Shown one piece after another: positions 45,749 through 54,770 of a stretch of DNA of 64,000 nucleotides. Position 1 is the stretch's first letter, and each line of letters starts with the position of its first letter. The position numbers were made by a program, and so were the translations under genes. The DNA is from Emticicia sp. 21SJ11W-3. Lineage in GTDB: Bacteria > Bacteroidota > Bacteroidia > Cytophagales > Spirosomataceae. The notes beneath the pieces are model-generated. The model did no database searches. It worked only from the letters and a program-made list of their open reading frames with translations, and had not been told where the DNA came from. The DNA is taken from assembly GCF_024138715.1 (NCBI RefSeq), contig NZ_CP092074.1:2852001-2916000 (forward strand), written 5' to 3'.

Positions 45749-46702
45749 ATGAAATATCTTACATTTAGCAATGGTGATTTAATGCCTGCGCTGGGGCTTG
45801 GCACCTGGAAATCGGCCAAGGGCGAAATCTATAACACCATCAGAACCGCGCTGGAAATTGGCTACAGGCATTTTGATTGCGCTTTTATTTATGACAACGA
45901 ACGCGAAATCGGGCAGGCTTTTGCCGACGCTATGAAAAATAATGAGGTAAAGCGTGAAGACCTCTGGATAACGTCTAAGCTTTGGAACAACCGCCACCGC
46001 ACAGAAGATGTGCAACCGGCCATTGAAAAATCATTGCGGCTTTTGCAGGTTGAATACCTTGATTTGTACCTGATTCACTGGCCGATAGCGCTGGTTCGTT
46101 CGGTGAATTATCCGCAAAAGGCAGAAGATATGATAAGCCTGAATGACTTACCATTAAGCCAGACCTGGCAGGCCATGATTGACATATAGACAAAAGGACT
46201 GACGCGGCACATTGGACTTTCTAATTTCAGTATTAAGAAAATAAGCGCTTTAAGAGACGAAACAGGTGTAATGCCCGAAGCCCTTCAGATAGAACTGCAA
46301 CCTTTTCTGCAACAAAAAACCCTGCTAGACTTTGCCCAGCAAAATAATATAGCCTTAACGGGCTTTTGTCCGCTGGGATCGGCCGACCGACCGGCCAGCA
46401 GGGTCTCGGCCAATGAACCCAGGTTATTTGAAAACGAAACGATTCTGGCTATTGCGCAGGAAAAAAACTGCACTGCTGCACAGGTTATGCTGGCATGGGC
46501 TGTAAACCGTGGCACATCAGTAATACCTAAGTCGGTGCAGGAGCATCGGTTGAGGGAGAATCTGGCGGCAGCCGATATTGTGCTTTCTGCCGAACAAATG
46601 AACAAAATGGCACAACTAGACCAGCATTACCGATACATTAAAGGTGATTTCTGGTGCCTGGAAGGAACCAATTATACCGTCGAGAATTTGTGGGATGAGT
46701 AA
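45749..46702 (+). pseudogene. Aldo/keto reductase interrupted by one in-frame TAG
   Basis: The reading frame is open for 317 codons except for TAG at 46187-46189 (codon 147). Both halves are in the same frame and together form a full aldo/keto reductase: the tetrad Asp43, Tyr48, Lys77, His110 is intact in the first half, and TKGLTRHIGLSNFSIKK follows the stop directly. The second half carries the VIPKSVQEHRLREN cofactor segment. A single nonsense mutation, a sequencing error or readthrough would each explain this. As written the N-terminal 146-aa product lacks the cofactor site. Confidence 0.82.
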
Positions 46703-46705
46703 GGG

Positions 46706-47005
46706 CTACACCTCCATCTCAAGCAATGCATAACTTAAGGCCTTGCCGTGAGGGTCAATCGCTAATGATGTGGTTACACCTCCCAGCAGGGCGTTCTGGC
46801 ATACAAACAGTAGGGAATGTATATTGGGCATTTCGTACCGGATGATTTCTCCGGATACTACGTCTTTCAGATGAGTTTTTACTTTTTCGGCAGTAATGGT
46901 TTTGCAAAGCATTTCGTAGTCTGATTCCTGGTACGGTATCAATGACAGCGTAAGTGTGTTGCCTTTATCTCCGGCACGGCTATGGGCTATGTTGTAGAGT
47001 TTCAT
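46706..47005 (-). CDS. AtuA C-terminal-domain-like small protein
   Basis: The 99-aa protein matches the C-terminal ferredoxin-like domain of AtuA proteins: YNIAHSRAGDKGNTLTLSLI at the start and FVCQNALLGGVTTSLAIDPHGK near the end. It lies downstream of the AtuA N-terminal protein gene in the same direction, 324 bases apart because of a repeat array. In other bacteria the two regions can be one chain, so they probably form one enzyme. Confidence 0.72.
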   Translation of the reverse strand: MKLYNIAHSRAGDKGNTLTLSLIPYQESDYEMLCKTITAEKVKTHLKDVVSGEIIRYEMPNIHSLLFVCQNALLGGVTTSLAIDPHGKALSYALLEMEV

Positions 47006-47040
47006 GGGTTGTTTTTGATTGAGCAGCCGCCGGAGCGGGG

Positions 47041-47328
47041 CGGGGATTGAGTGAATGGTGAATGAGTGAATTAGTGAATTAGTGAATTAGTGAATTAGTG
47101 AATTAGCGAATTAGCGGGCGGCGTTCCGCTGAATTCGTGAATGAGTGATTGAGCGAATTAGTGAATTAGTGAATGAATGAGTGATTGAGTGAATTTTGTC
47201 TTGAACTTTGATTCAGTGGTTCTTAGCCGTGGCTTTAAATTACATTTTACTGGTTGCATTTGTTAAACTCCATCAGTATTTGGTAAAGTCAGTTAAATAA
47301 GTGTTCATTACAATCAAAGTTCAAGACA
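47041..47328. repeat. TGAATGAG array plus 17-bp inverted repeat
   Basis: 47041-47195 is an eight-base-period array (GTGAATTAGTGAATTAGTGA and variants) interrupted by GCGGGCGGCGTTCCGCTGAA. It is followed by the inverted repeat TGTCTTGAACTTTGATT (47197-47213) / AATCAAAGTTCAAGACA (47312-47328), which ends two bases from the AtuA stop. The array separates the two halves of the atuA-like pair. Confidence 0.7.
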
Positions 47329-47329
47329 T

Positions 47330-48652
47330 TTAAACTTCAAAATACTCAATCACCGGCTTTATTTTTTTTCTATCAATCAAAGTTGAGACGATACCTACTA
47401 CTTCGGTTACGGATTTTCTTACACCTCCCCCACCGGCTGGGCCATTGGTATAAAGTGCTTCTACTTCTTCGCCAATCAGGGCGGCATCAGTAGGGTTTGT
47501 GGCTTTTGCTGCTGCACGCAGACGGATTTCGTAAGGCTCTGCCAGATTACCAAAACTGGTTCTATGAACAGCGCTGCTGCCGATGTAATCTATTCTAAGT
47601 TCAGGAAATTGGTTTTCCAAGCGCTTCCTGAGTATTTCGCCTGCCAATTCGGCACGAGCCAAAGCAGAGGCTCCGGCATAGGCAATTTCTCCTTCACCCA
47701 TATAAAATGCTTTGTAGCCTACACTTACCTTATAGGTATCGGGGCGAGCCTTGCCTGTTCCTCCGGTTACCAGTACCTGATTAGCGCCAATTTCTTTCAG
47801 ATAAACAGTTGTGAAATCTGCTACTACATCGGGCGTGTAATATTCATACGGATTAATTACTTCATATAACAACTGCTCTTTGGCTGTTTGCAGGTTTACT
47901 ACACCGCCTGTGCCTTCTACTTTACTGATAATGGCAGTCCCATCGGCATCAATGTCGGCAAAAGGATGTCCGAGCTTGTCCATATCAGGCACAGGCTTTT
48001 TGATGGGGTCTGCAAAGTATCCTCCGGTAATATGGCCTGCGCATTCAAGCAGGTGGCCAATTACAGTGCCTTTGCCCATTAATTCATAATTATCTGTTGC
48101 CCAACCGAACTCGTGAATCATAGGCGCAAGAAACAGCGAAGGGTCTGCTACCCTGCCTGTAATGATAATCTGCGTGTCGGCCTGCAAGGCTTCCAGTATT
48201 CCTTCTACACCCAGATAGGCATTGGCAGAAATCAGCTCTCCACTTTTTTGAAGTGGTTCGCCTGTTTCAAGAGTCGGGGTATCCGACGATATTTCTGCAA
48301 ATACATCGTCACCCAACACAGCGGCTACTTTTACTGATAAGCCGAGTTTTTGGGCTATTTCAACAATTTTCTTCGCCCCGGCAACCGGATTTGCTGCCCC
48401 CATATTGGTAATTAGGCGGATGTTATTCTTTACCAGCAGTGGCAACAAGCTTTCAATGCGGCGTTCCAGCAGTGGGTCGTAGCCTTTGGTGGGGTCTTGC
48501 AGTTTGCGTTTTTGCGCCAGGGCGATTGTTCGTTCGGCGAGGCATTCTAAAACCAGATAATCCAGATTGCCTTTTTCGGCCAGTATGATGGCTGGCTCTA
48601 GCCTATCGCCGGAAAATCCTGCTCCGCACCCTATTCTTATTTTTTGTTTCAT
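47330..48652 (-). CDS. AtuA-like (DUF1446) protein
   Basis: The 440-aa protein matches the acyclic terpene utilisation AtuA family: GCGAGFSGDRLEPAI, DYLVLECLAERTIALA, TNMGAANPVAGA, TGRVADPSLFLAP, GHITGGYFADP, VTGGTGKARPD and TNGPAGGGGVRKS. The C-terminal domain is encoded separately (46706-47005). AtuA proteins occur in citronellol/geraniol and related acid degradation, but many homologues have unassigned substrates. Neighbouring esterases and a carboxylate transporter suggest degradation of an ester or organic acid. Confidence 0.83.
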   Translation of the reverse strand: MKQKIRIGCGAGFSGDRLEPAIILAEKGNLDYLVLECLAERTIALAQKRKLQDPTKGYDPLLERRIESLLPLLVKNNIRLITNMGAANPVAGAKKIVEIAQKLGLSVKVAAVLGDDVFAEISSDTPTLETGEPLQKSGELISANAYLGVEGILEALQADTQIIITGRVADPSLFLAPMIHEFGWATDNYELMGKGTVIGHLLECAGHITGGYFADPIKKPVPDMDKLGHPFADIDADGTAIISKVEGTGGVVNLQTAKEQLLYEVINPYEYYTPDVVADFTTVYLKEIGANQVLVTGGTGKARPDTYKVSVGYKAFYMGEGEIAYAGASALARAELAGEILRKRLENQFPELRIDYIGSSAVHRTSFGNLAEPYEIRLRAAAKATNPTDAALIGEEVEALYTNGPAGGGGVRKSVTEVVGIVSTLIDRKKIKPVIEYFEV

Positions 48653-48711
48653 TGCTTAATGGATTTATAGGCAGTATGTGCTCAAATAAGACCTATCGAC
48701 ATTTCTTATTC

Positions 48712-48880
48712 CATGGTTGTTACTTTTTTTAGCTGAAAAAAAGTAACCAAAAAAGCAGCCATCATTTAACTCGTACAATTAAAAATCCGGTAATCGCATT
48801 CATATTTACGTAACCTTTCGCCCGATTTTTAATCGTACTCAGACAAAAAATGATGCTATAAGGTCTGTTATTTTTTTTTA
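48712..48880. repeat. Structured intergenic repeat, copy 2
   Basis: The stretch corresponds to 132-294, with the hairpin GTTACTTTTTTT...AAAAAAAGTAAC followed by AAGCAGCCATCATTTAACTC and the inverted arms ATTAAAAATC/GATTTTTAAT. The intervening bases differ more than the arms, so base pairing appears conserved. A short relative (AAAAAAAGTAAC...AAGCAG) lies near 59518-59546. Confidence 0.6.
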
Positions 48881-48925
48881 TTTTTCCTTTGCACTCAATT
48901 AAAATGGATTTTGCTGACTGTACTT

Positions 48926-49147
48926 TACCACTGAGTTACGCTGAGTTTTGCACGGAGTTTCACTGTTAACTTTGGCTTTAACTCAGTGTACCTCCGTGTT
49001 GAACTTCGTGTCACTCTGTGGTTTTAAGCTTTCGGAGTTAATTACCACTAAGTTACGCTGAGTTTTGCACGGAGTTTCACTGTTAACTTTGGCTTTAACT
49101 CAGTGTACCTCCGTGTTGAACTTCGTATCACTCTGTGGTTTAAAGCT
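48926..49147. repeat. 117-bp tandem repeat of the CTCCGTG family
   Basis: Two direct copies begin at about 48926 and 49043. Each runs ACCACTRAGTTACGCTGAG, then GCACGGAGTTTCACTGTTAA, CTCAGTGTACCTCCGTGTTG and CACTCTGTGGTTT, with few differences between them. The gap before the CitMHS stop is entirely filled by this and by the structured repeat at 48712. Confidence 0.75.
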
Positions 49148-49167
49148 CTCATAGCTAGTTTTTCTCC

Positions 49168-50463
49168 TTAAATATGCAAAGACCCCGTCAGTAATGCCAC
49201 TATTGTCATTACTATGGTGGTACCCCAGGCCCATTTGAAGACGAATTTCTGGTGTTCGCCCAGCTCAACTTCTGATAAACCAATCAGTAGAAAGGTTGAT
49301 GCCGTAAGCGGGCTGAGCGGGAAACCAACCGTCATTTGTCCGAGCAGGGCAGCCCTGCCGATTTCCAATGGGTCGATACCAAACTGCGTGGCTGTCTGGC
49401 TCAGAATAGGTACTACGCCAAAATAGTAGGCATCGGGCGTAAAAAGCATGCTGGCAGGCATACTGGTAATGGCCGTAAGTGTAGGTAACCACCCGGCGTG
49501 TTGCTGAGGGATGAGTGACACCAAACTGGTGGCCATGGCCTCAATCATTTTTGAACCTGTGAGAATACCCGAAAAAATGCCTGCGGCGAATATCATACCC
49601 GACACCAGAAAGATATTGGTGCCGTGGCTCTTCAGCACTTTCTGCTGGTCGGCCAGTTTGGTGTAATTTAACAGCAGCGCAATCATGGCGGCCACCACAA
49701 ACAACACAGGTGCCGGAACCCAACCCATCATAAGGGTAATAATCAGCCCGACGGTCATCAAAGCATTTAATACTATCAGTTTGGGTCTTCTCAATTCACG
49801 TTGTGCGTCTGTCAGGTTGGCGTGGTGATCGTACTGAAATTCAAGCACACCCAGCCGTTTGCGCTCTTTTTTGCCGAAAATGTAAGCCACAAACAACACC
49901 CAGGCAATACCACCCAGAATTGCCGGTATGTTAGGGTTAAATATATGCACGGCATCTGACTTAAGTGTTGAAATGGCTCTGGCTGACGTACCCGACCACG
50001 GCACCAGATGCAAAGGCCCTACGCTAAGGGCTACAATACCCGAGAGCATGAGGCGATTGATTTTCAATTGCTTGTAAATAGGCAGAAAGGCCGACAGCAC
50101 AATCATAAATGTAGCGGTGCCGTCGCCATCAAGATGCACAATCATGGTAAGAATGGCCGTGCCTACAATTACTTTAAGGGGGTCTCCTTTTACAGAACGG
50201 ACAATAAACGCAATAACGGGGTCAAAAAGGCCGGCATCCAGCATGGTGGCAAAGTACAGCACGGCAAACATCAGCAAGATACCCGTTGGGGCTACCTGTT
50301 TGATTCCGGCCAACATCATATCGCCCAGTTCTTTGGGTTTAAAACCCGCCAGCAGCCCGAAAACAACGGGTACCAGAACCAAAGCCGTAATAACCGACAG
50401 CCGTTTGGTAATTATCAGCACAAGAAAAACCACAATGGTGGCAAAGCCTAACAGAGCAAGCAT
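49168..50463 (-). CDS. CitMHS-type carboxylate transporter
   Basis: The 431-aa protein has about 11-12 membrane helices and resembles the CitMHS citrate-metal:H+ symporter family of the ion-transporter superfamily. Characteristic stretches are MIVHLDGDGTATFMIVLSAF, GPLHLVPWSGTSARAI and MPASMLFTPDAYYFGVVP. It probably imports a di- or tricarboxylate. The neighbours (AtuA-like, hydrolase, esterases) point to use of a carboxylic-acid product. Confidence 0.85.
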   Translation of the reverse strand: MLALLGFATIVVFLVLIITKRLSVITALVLVPVVFGLLAGFKPKELGDMMLAGIKQVAPTGILLMFAVLYFATMLDAGLFDPVIAFIVRSVKGDPLKVIVGTAILTMIVHLDGDGTATFMIVLSAFLPIYKQLKINRLMLSGIVALSVGPLHLVPWSGTSARAISTLKSDAVHIFNPNIPAILGGIAWVLFVAYIFGKKERKRLGVLEFQYDHHANLTDAQRELRRPKLIVLNALMTVGLIITLMMGWVPAPVLFVVAAMIALLLNYTKLADQQKVLKSHGTNIFLVSGMIFAAGIFSGILTGSKMIEAMATSLVSLIPQQHAGWLPTLTAITSMPASMLFTPDAYYFGVVPILSQTATQFGIDPLEIGRAALLGQMTVGFPLSPLTASTFLLIGLSEVELGEHQKFVFKWAWGTTIVMTIVALLTGSLHI

Positions 50464-50551
50464 AGTTCAGGTGTTAGTAGATTATTTTGTTCAGAAATGC
50501 TATTATCTTGATGTATGCCGGAATGCCCCCTTGCAGGCCTTTGCAACGCTG

Positions 50552-52528
50552 TTAATAATTAAATATTGTTAGTTGCTCAGCCTTTTTTATTTCGCGTTCG
50601 GCGTCTTCGGGCAGCATCAGGCGTTGTTTTACCAGCCCGGCTGCTGCTGCTTTTACTTTGTTCACATAGTCGGTGTGGTTGGGGTAACGCTCTTCTAACG
50701 ACAAACGGCTGTCGCCCGATGCAATGCGTTCGGCTTTAGTTTTGGCAAACGGAATATACATCCCTTCCAGAACGGCCAGATCGCCTTCGCCATAACCTGC
50801 TTTTCGCAGGCTCCAACCTGTATAAGTGCCCAGCGGCACCTGATGCGTGAGGGTTTCAAGGCCTCCGAGTTCGTTGTTATCGGCATTTACTTTGGGTACC
50901 AGCACCACATAACGTTTATCTTTTTTGCTTACGGGGGTTTCTGCCAGTACACCGCTCATCATTTTTTCATCAAACTGTGAGCCGAAGTCACGCACATACA
51001 TTTCGTTCAGCAAACCCCTGAAAGGTATATGCGCTACCGGTTGCCAGCCAATATCGGCACCTTTGGCAAGGGTTTTGTTTTTCAATTTCGGGTAGATACC
51101 TGGTGGTGGCAGGGTGCCATCTAATACCCATTGCTCCAACGCTACCTGCAAGGCCCGCCAGCTGTCGAGATATGAATTAGGATTAGCCATAAACCCGGTC
51201 AGGTTATTAATATTGCTATTAAAGGCTGGCGTATGTTGCGTACCTGAGAACAGGTAAATGCGCACGTTGTCTGGTATTTCAAGGTCTTTGGTACCGTAAA
51301 CGTCTGTGGTACGGAGCGACATCCGCGACTGCCAGTATTCGGTAGAACTAAGCGTATGCATTATTTTAGGCATAAAGCCCTGCTTCTGGCAGGCGTCCAG
51401 TATTCCACCGTCGGTTCCGGAAAGCGGGTCATACGTTTTTGACCACGTAAACGGTGCTTCATTACCCGGAAAAACCACTTCTTCGTGCTGCATTCCTCCC
51501 CCACCCGGCCTGCCAAAACGAACATTCAGGGTGATTCGTCTGGCGCCAATATGTACATTCAGCCCTTCAAAAACAGGTTGATTGTCTTCGTCGGCATTGA
51601 AACCAAGATGCAGGAAACTCCTCAAAAAATTACCACACTGCGACACCCCAACGCCTATGGCTGCCTTTACCTGATTGGCCAATGGGTTATCAGCACTTTC
51701 AGAATGCCTCATAAATGCCACAATGTCTCGCGTGGCAGCAAAGCCCAGCCCCAGCACCAACGGATTTTTAGCCGTGTAGTTCAGCTCATAAATATAGTTA
51801 GGGTCGAAACCGCCCTTTACTGAAATGCGGGTAGTGCTGGGCTGACCCGGAAAAGCCACTTTTGAGCAATCGGCAAAGGCCCAGTCGGTATGTGGCACCA
51901 CTTCAGGTTCGTCGGAGGCGTGGATGCGTCTGGTTAATGTGGCTGTTTTGTTATCTGAAGATACGGTTTCATAGGGTGTATGGAACTGCGCACTGAAAGC
52001 CCCCGCGCTCAGGTTTTGGGTAGGCACGTTTTCAGACACTATAAATTCGGTATGCAGGCGGCCTATAATTTCTTTGCCGTTTTCGGTGGCAACAGGTACT
52101 TTTATTTTCAGCTTGTTGTCGCCGTAAATATCTCCCTGCCAGCCTCCCCACAGGTAAATGTAGCCTCTTTTCAGCAAGGTGGTATCGGCCGGAAAAGCGT
52201 TGCCACGGTTGGGTACATTATAGAATAACAGGTGGTTACTTTTGTTGATATCGACAGGTTTCAGCAGAATAAACTCCATCTCGTATTCAACCATCCCGCG
52301 TGCATTGCGTGGTGCCAGTGCGATATCCTGGATGATATTATTGTGGGTATCGGCGGGGTTTACTTCGCCGAAAGCCCTGCCTGTGAGGCGTTGGTATGGC
52401 CCGGCTGCTCCGAAAACCCTGCCATTGGCATAAGTTTCGGCCTTGTCTATTACAACCCTGACAATTCTGGCCTCAGTAACCGACACACACAAGCAAAAAA
52501 ATAAGAGTAATGCTGTTAGTTTTTTCAT
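50552..52528 (-). CDS. Exported alpha/beta hydrolase (Abhydrolase_10 type)
   Basis: The 658-aa protein has a signal peptide (MKKLTALLLFFCLCVSVTEA) followed by a beta-rich N-terminal part (ARIVRVVIDKAETYANGRVF) and a hydrolase core with GVGVSQCGNFLRSFL, where the nucleophile-elbow position is occupied by SQCG, and GARRITLNVRFGRPGGGG. It matches the alpha/beta hydrolase domain family PF20091 as I recall it. Whether Ser or Cys in GVSQCG is the nucleophile is not clear from sequence. ATG at 52528 is chosen for the signal peptide. Confidence 0.75.
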   Translation of the reverse strand: MKKLTALLLFFCLCVSVTEARIVRVVIDKAETYANGRVFGAAGPYQRLTGRAFGEVNPADTHNNIIQDIALAPRNARGMVEYEMEFILLKPVDINKSNHLLFYNVPNRGNAFPADTTLLKRGYIYLWGGWQGDIYGDNKLKIKVPVATENGKEIIGRLHTEFIVSENVPTQNLSAGAFSAQFHTPYETVSSDNKTATLTRRIHASDEPEVVPHTDWAFADCSKVAFPGQPSTTRISVKGGFDPNYIYELNYTAKNPLVLGLGFAATRDIVAFMRHSESADNPLANQVKAAIGVGVSQCGNFLRSFLHLGFNADEDNQPVFEGLNVHIGARRITLNVRFGRPGGGGMQHEEVVFPGNEAPFTWSKTYDPLSGTDGGILDACQKQGFMPKIMHTLSSTEYWQSRMSLRTTDVYGTKDLEIPDNVRIYLFSGTQHTPAFNSNINNLTGFMANPNSYLDSWRALQVALEQWVLDGTLPPPGIYPKLKNKTLAKGADIGWQPVAHIPFRGLLNEMYVRDFGSQFDEKMMSGVLAETPVSKKDKRYVVLVPKVNADNNELGGLETLTHQVPLGTYTGWSLRKAGYGEGDLAVLEGMYIPFAKTKAERIASGDSRLSLEERYPNHTDYVNKVKAAAAGLVKQRLMLPEDAEREIKKAEQLTIFNY

Positions 52529-52601
52529 GTTAAGTTGGGTATTAATTAGCAAGCCGGTTGTGTACCTGAATAACCAGCCTTATTACTGATTGTTTTAGGT
52601 G

Positions 52602-52659
52602 GTAATCTACAAAAATAACTCTCTGGCAAAAAACCTGCAGAGAGTTATTGTGTAGATTT
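52602..52659 (-). terminator. Long hairpin upstream of the Abhydrolase_10 gene
   Basis: AATAACTCTCTG (52614-52625) pairs with CAGAGAGTTATT (52638-52649), and the stem continues outward through AATCTACA/TGTAGATT with a small bulge. On the minus strand the stem is followed by a TTTTT stretch, which fits an intrinsic terminator for the carboxylesterase transcript. It lies about 75 bases before the next gene start, so an attenuator is also possible. Confidence 0.55.
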
Positions 52660-52764
52660 AAGCTGATTTATGAGCCGCAAACTGAATAAAAAATAATTGT
52701 TGACGGAATACACCGCCAACATTATTTATATCTATTCAACCAAGCGTATAAGTTACAATTAATA

Positions 52765-52830
52765 ATGGTGAATTAGTGAATGAGTGAATAATAACTATTC
52801 GCTCATTCGACATTCACTCATTCATCATTG
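52765..52830. repeat. TGAATGAG array, short inverted copy
   Basis: GTGAATTAGTGAATGAGTGA is followed at once by the reverse-oriented words CGCTCATTCGACATTCACTC. The pair can fold on itself and abuts the stop of the carboxylesterase at 52832. It is the smallest array of the family. Confidence 0.6.
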
Positions 52831-52831
52831 T

Positions 52832-54433
52832 TTAAGGCTGCGCGGTTAATTCCAGCAACTCTTTATCGTGGTGATAACTGATGGTGCTGGTATTGTTGAA
52901 CATCATGGTGGCGCCTTTTTCTACCGTATAAGGTTCCCATTTGGGTAATCCAGGGGCATTAGGGTTTCCGGTTCTGGCAAAGTTGATCCATGCCTGGCTC
53001 ATTTTGGCAGCCAATACGTGTGCATCTTTTCCGCCGCCGGTCATTTCTTCGCAACGGGCTATATTATTAAACACAAACGGGATTTCCATACAATGCAGGG
53101 CTTTGTATTTACCGTCTAACACCGGCGACTGCCAAGTAAACAGGTACATATATACCGGTGCGCCGCCTGCAGCCGCTTTGGCTTTGGCCTGAACCACTGC
53201 ACCCGGGCGGAACATCAAATCAATATCCATCAGGTCTGATGGTTTGGTATCTGCCGGATACGCTTTTTTCACGGCTGCTATATAAGCATCTGCTTTATCT
53301 TTATATCTGTTTTTGATGTATCCATTCACTTTTTCGGCATCGGCATTAGACATACCGCTGAACAACGAGGCCATGAACTCATTTTTAACTGTACCTATCA
53401 TTAAAGGTATGTGTTTAGATAATTCAACGGCTGAAGGGTCTGTAAACTGATGCGGCAGAAACTCGCCGTCGCGGCTTGGGCCCCAGCTTAGTCCGAAACC
53501 ACCAGGGCTGCGGCCTTCTGCTTTCATTTTGTCGGCAACTACTTTCAGGGCTTTGTTTCCGGCGTCAACCAGGGTGGCGTACGGTATCGTTTGTAGTTTA
53601 TCTACTTCGCCGGGTTGCAGGTTCAGGGCTTTCAGTACCTCGGCGCCTATCAGCTGGGTATCTGCTTTTTCAAGCAGAGTGGTACGGAATGCGCCACTCT
53701 GGTTAACTGCTTTATGGAATAAACCTTTGGCCGACGGAGCCGCCATGAGTGTATTTACCTTAGCGCCACCACCCGACTGGCCAAAGATGGTAACATTGCC
53801 GGCGTCTCCGCCAAAGTTACCGATATTGGTTTTTACCCACTCAAGCGCTGCTACCATGTCTATAATACTCAGGTTAGCCGATTGCTTGTATTTTTCGCCA
53901 AAGGCTGACACGTCAAGATACCCCAGAATATTGAGGCGGTGGTTGATAGATACTACTACCACATCGCCTTTTTTGGCCAGGTTTTCGCCGTCATAAGAGG
54001 GTAGCTCCTGCGATGAACCGGCTGCAAAGCCCCCACCGTGAATCCAGAACAAAACCGGGCGTTTTTTGCCGTCGTTGATGCCGGGAGTCCAGATATTAAT
54101 GCGCATACAGTCTTCGTTGGTATAGCCCCAGTCGTGATGGAAAACGAACTCGCTTTCATCTTGTACGGTTGTGGTTGGCACCATTAACGGCGATACCGGG
54201 CCATAAGTTAATGAGCTGCGCACCCCCGACCAAGGCTTGGGTTTATGCGGGGCTTCAAAACGTTTGGCTTCGGCATACGGTATACCCTTGTAGGTATATA
54301 CGCCGTTGTGCACATACCCGCGCACCTTGCCCGACTCCGTGCTGGCAACAGCTACGTTTTCGCCGGTTACTAATTGTGCCGAAGCACCTACTGCCATGCC
54401 TAAAGCCAGCAGCGATAAGAAGATTTTTTTCAT
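52832..54433 (-). CDS. Exported type-B carboxylesterase, copy 1
   Basis: The 533-aa protein has a signal peptide (MKKIFLSLLALGMAVGASAQ) and the carboxylesterase/lipase fold: YKGIPYAE, NEDCMRINIWTP, FWIHGGGFAAGSSQ (oxyanion hole), NFGGDAGNVTIFGQSGGGAK (nucleophile Ser in GQSGG) and HCMEIPFVFNN (catalytic His region). It probably cleaves a carboxylic ester in the periplasm. It is a paralogue of the gene at 54771-56408. Confidence 0.9.
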   Translation of the reverse strand: MKKIFLSLLALGMAVGASAQLVTGENVAVASTESGKVRGYVHNGVYTYKGIPYAEAKRFEAPHKPKPWSGVRSSLTYGPVSPLMVPTTTVQDESEFVFHHDWGYTNEDCMRINIWTPGINDGKKRPVLFWIHGGGFAAGSSQELPSYDGENLAKKGDVVVVSINHRLNILGYLDVSAFGEKYKQSANLSIIDMVAALEWVKTNIGNFGGDAGNVTIFGQSGGGAKVNTLMAAPSAKGLFHKAVNQSGAFRTTLLEKADTQLIGAEVLKALNLQPGEVDKLQTIPYATLVDAGNKALKVVADKMKAEGRSPGGFGLSWGPSRDGEFLPHQFTDPSAVELSKHIPLMIGTVKNEFMASLFSGMSNADAEKVNGYIKNRYKDKADAYIAAVKKAYPADTKPSDLMDIDLMFRPGAVVQAKAKAAAGGAPVYMYLFTWQSPVLDGKYKALHCMEIPFVFNNIARCEEMTGGGKDAHVLAAKMSQAWINFARTGNPNAPGLPKWEPYTVEKGATMMFNNTSTISYHHDKELLELTAQP

Positions 54434-54449
54434 AGATATAGATATAGAT

Positions 54450-54770
54450 AATCGTGAATTAGTGAATGAGTGATTTAGTGAATGAGTGATTTAGTGAATG
54501 AGTGATTGAGTGAATGAGTGATTGAGTGAATGAGCGGGCGGCGTTCCGCCGAGTTAGTGAATGAGTGATTGAGTTGGTGATTAATTAATTGAAACTTTCG
54601 ATAATATGGTACTTTGATACAGCATAACAATTAATGTTTCTATGCCAATTACTACCAATTCAATTAATCGTTGAAGTAAAAATCAAAATCACAAAATCCC
54701 CGCAACGGTGGCCGCTCAATCAGCGGACCGCCGCCCACTCATTCACTAAATCACACAATCACTCAATGAT
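54450..54770. repeat. TGAATGAG array, bipartite
   Basis: 54450-54575 is an eight-base-period array (GTGAATGAGTGATTTAGTGA) containing GCGGGCGGCGTTCCGCCGAG at 54533-54552. 54692-54770 holds the reverse-oriented words and a CGGTGGCCGCTCAATCAGCG piece, ending at the stop of the upstream carboxylesterase. The inverted halves could pair over about 300 bases. A GATATA microsatellite lies at 54433-54450. Confidence 0.7.

Noticed and set aside
47041-47195. CRISPR-like repeat array
   Set aside because: The period is eight bases with no unique spacers and no cas genes nearby, so it is a degenerate tandem repeat.
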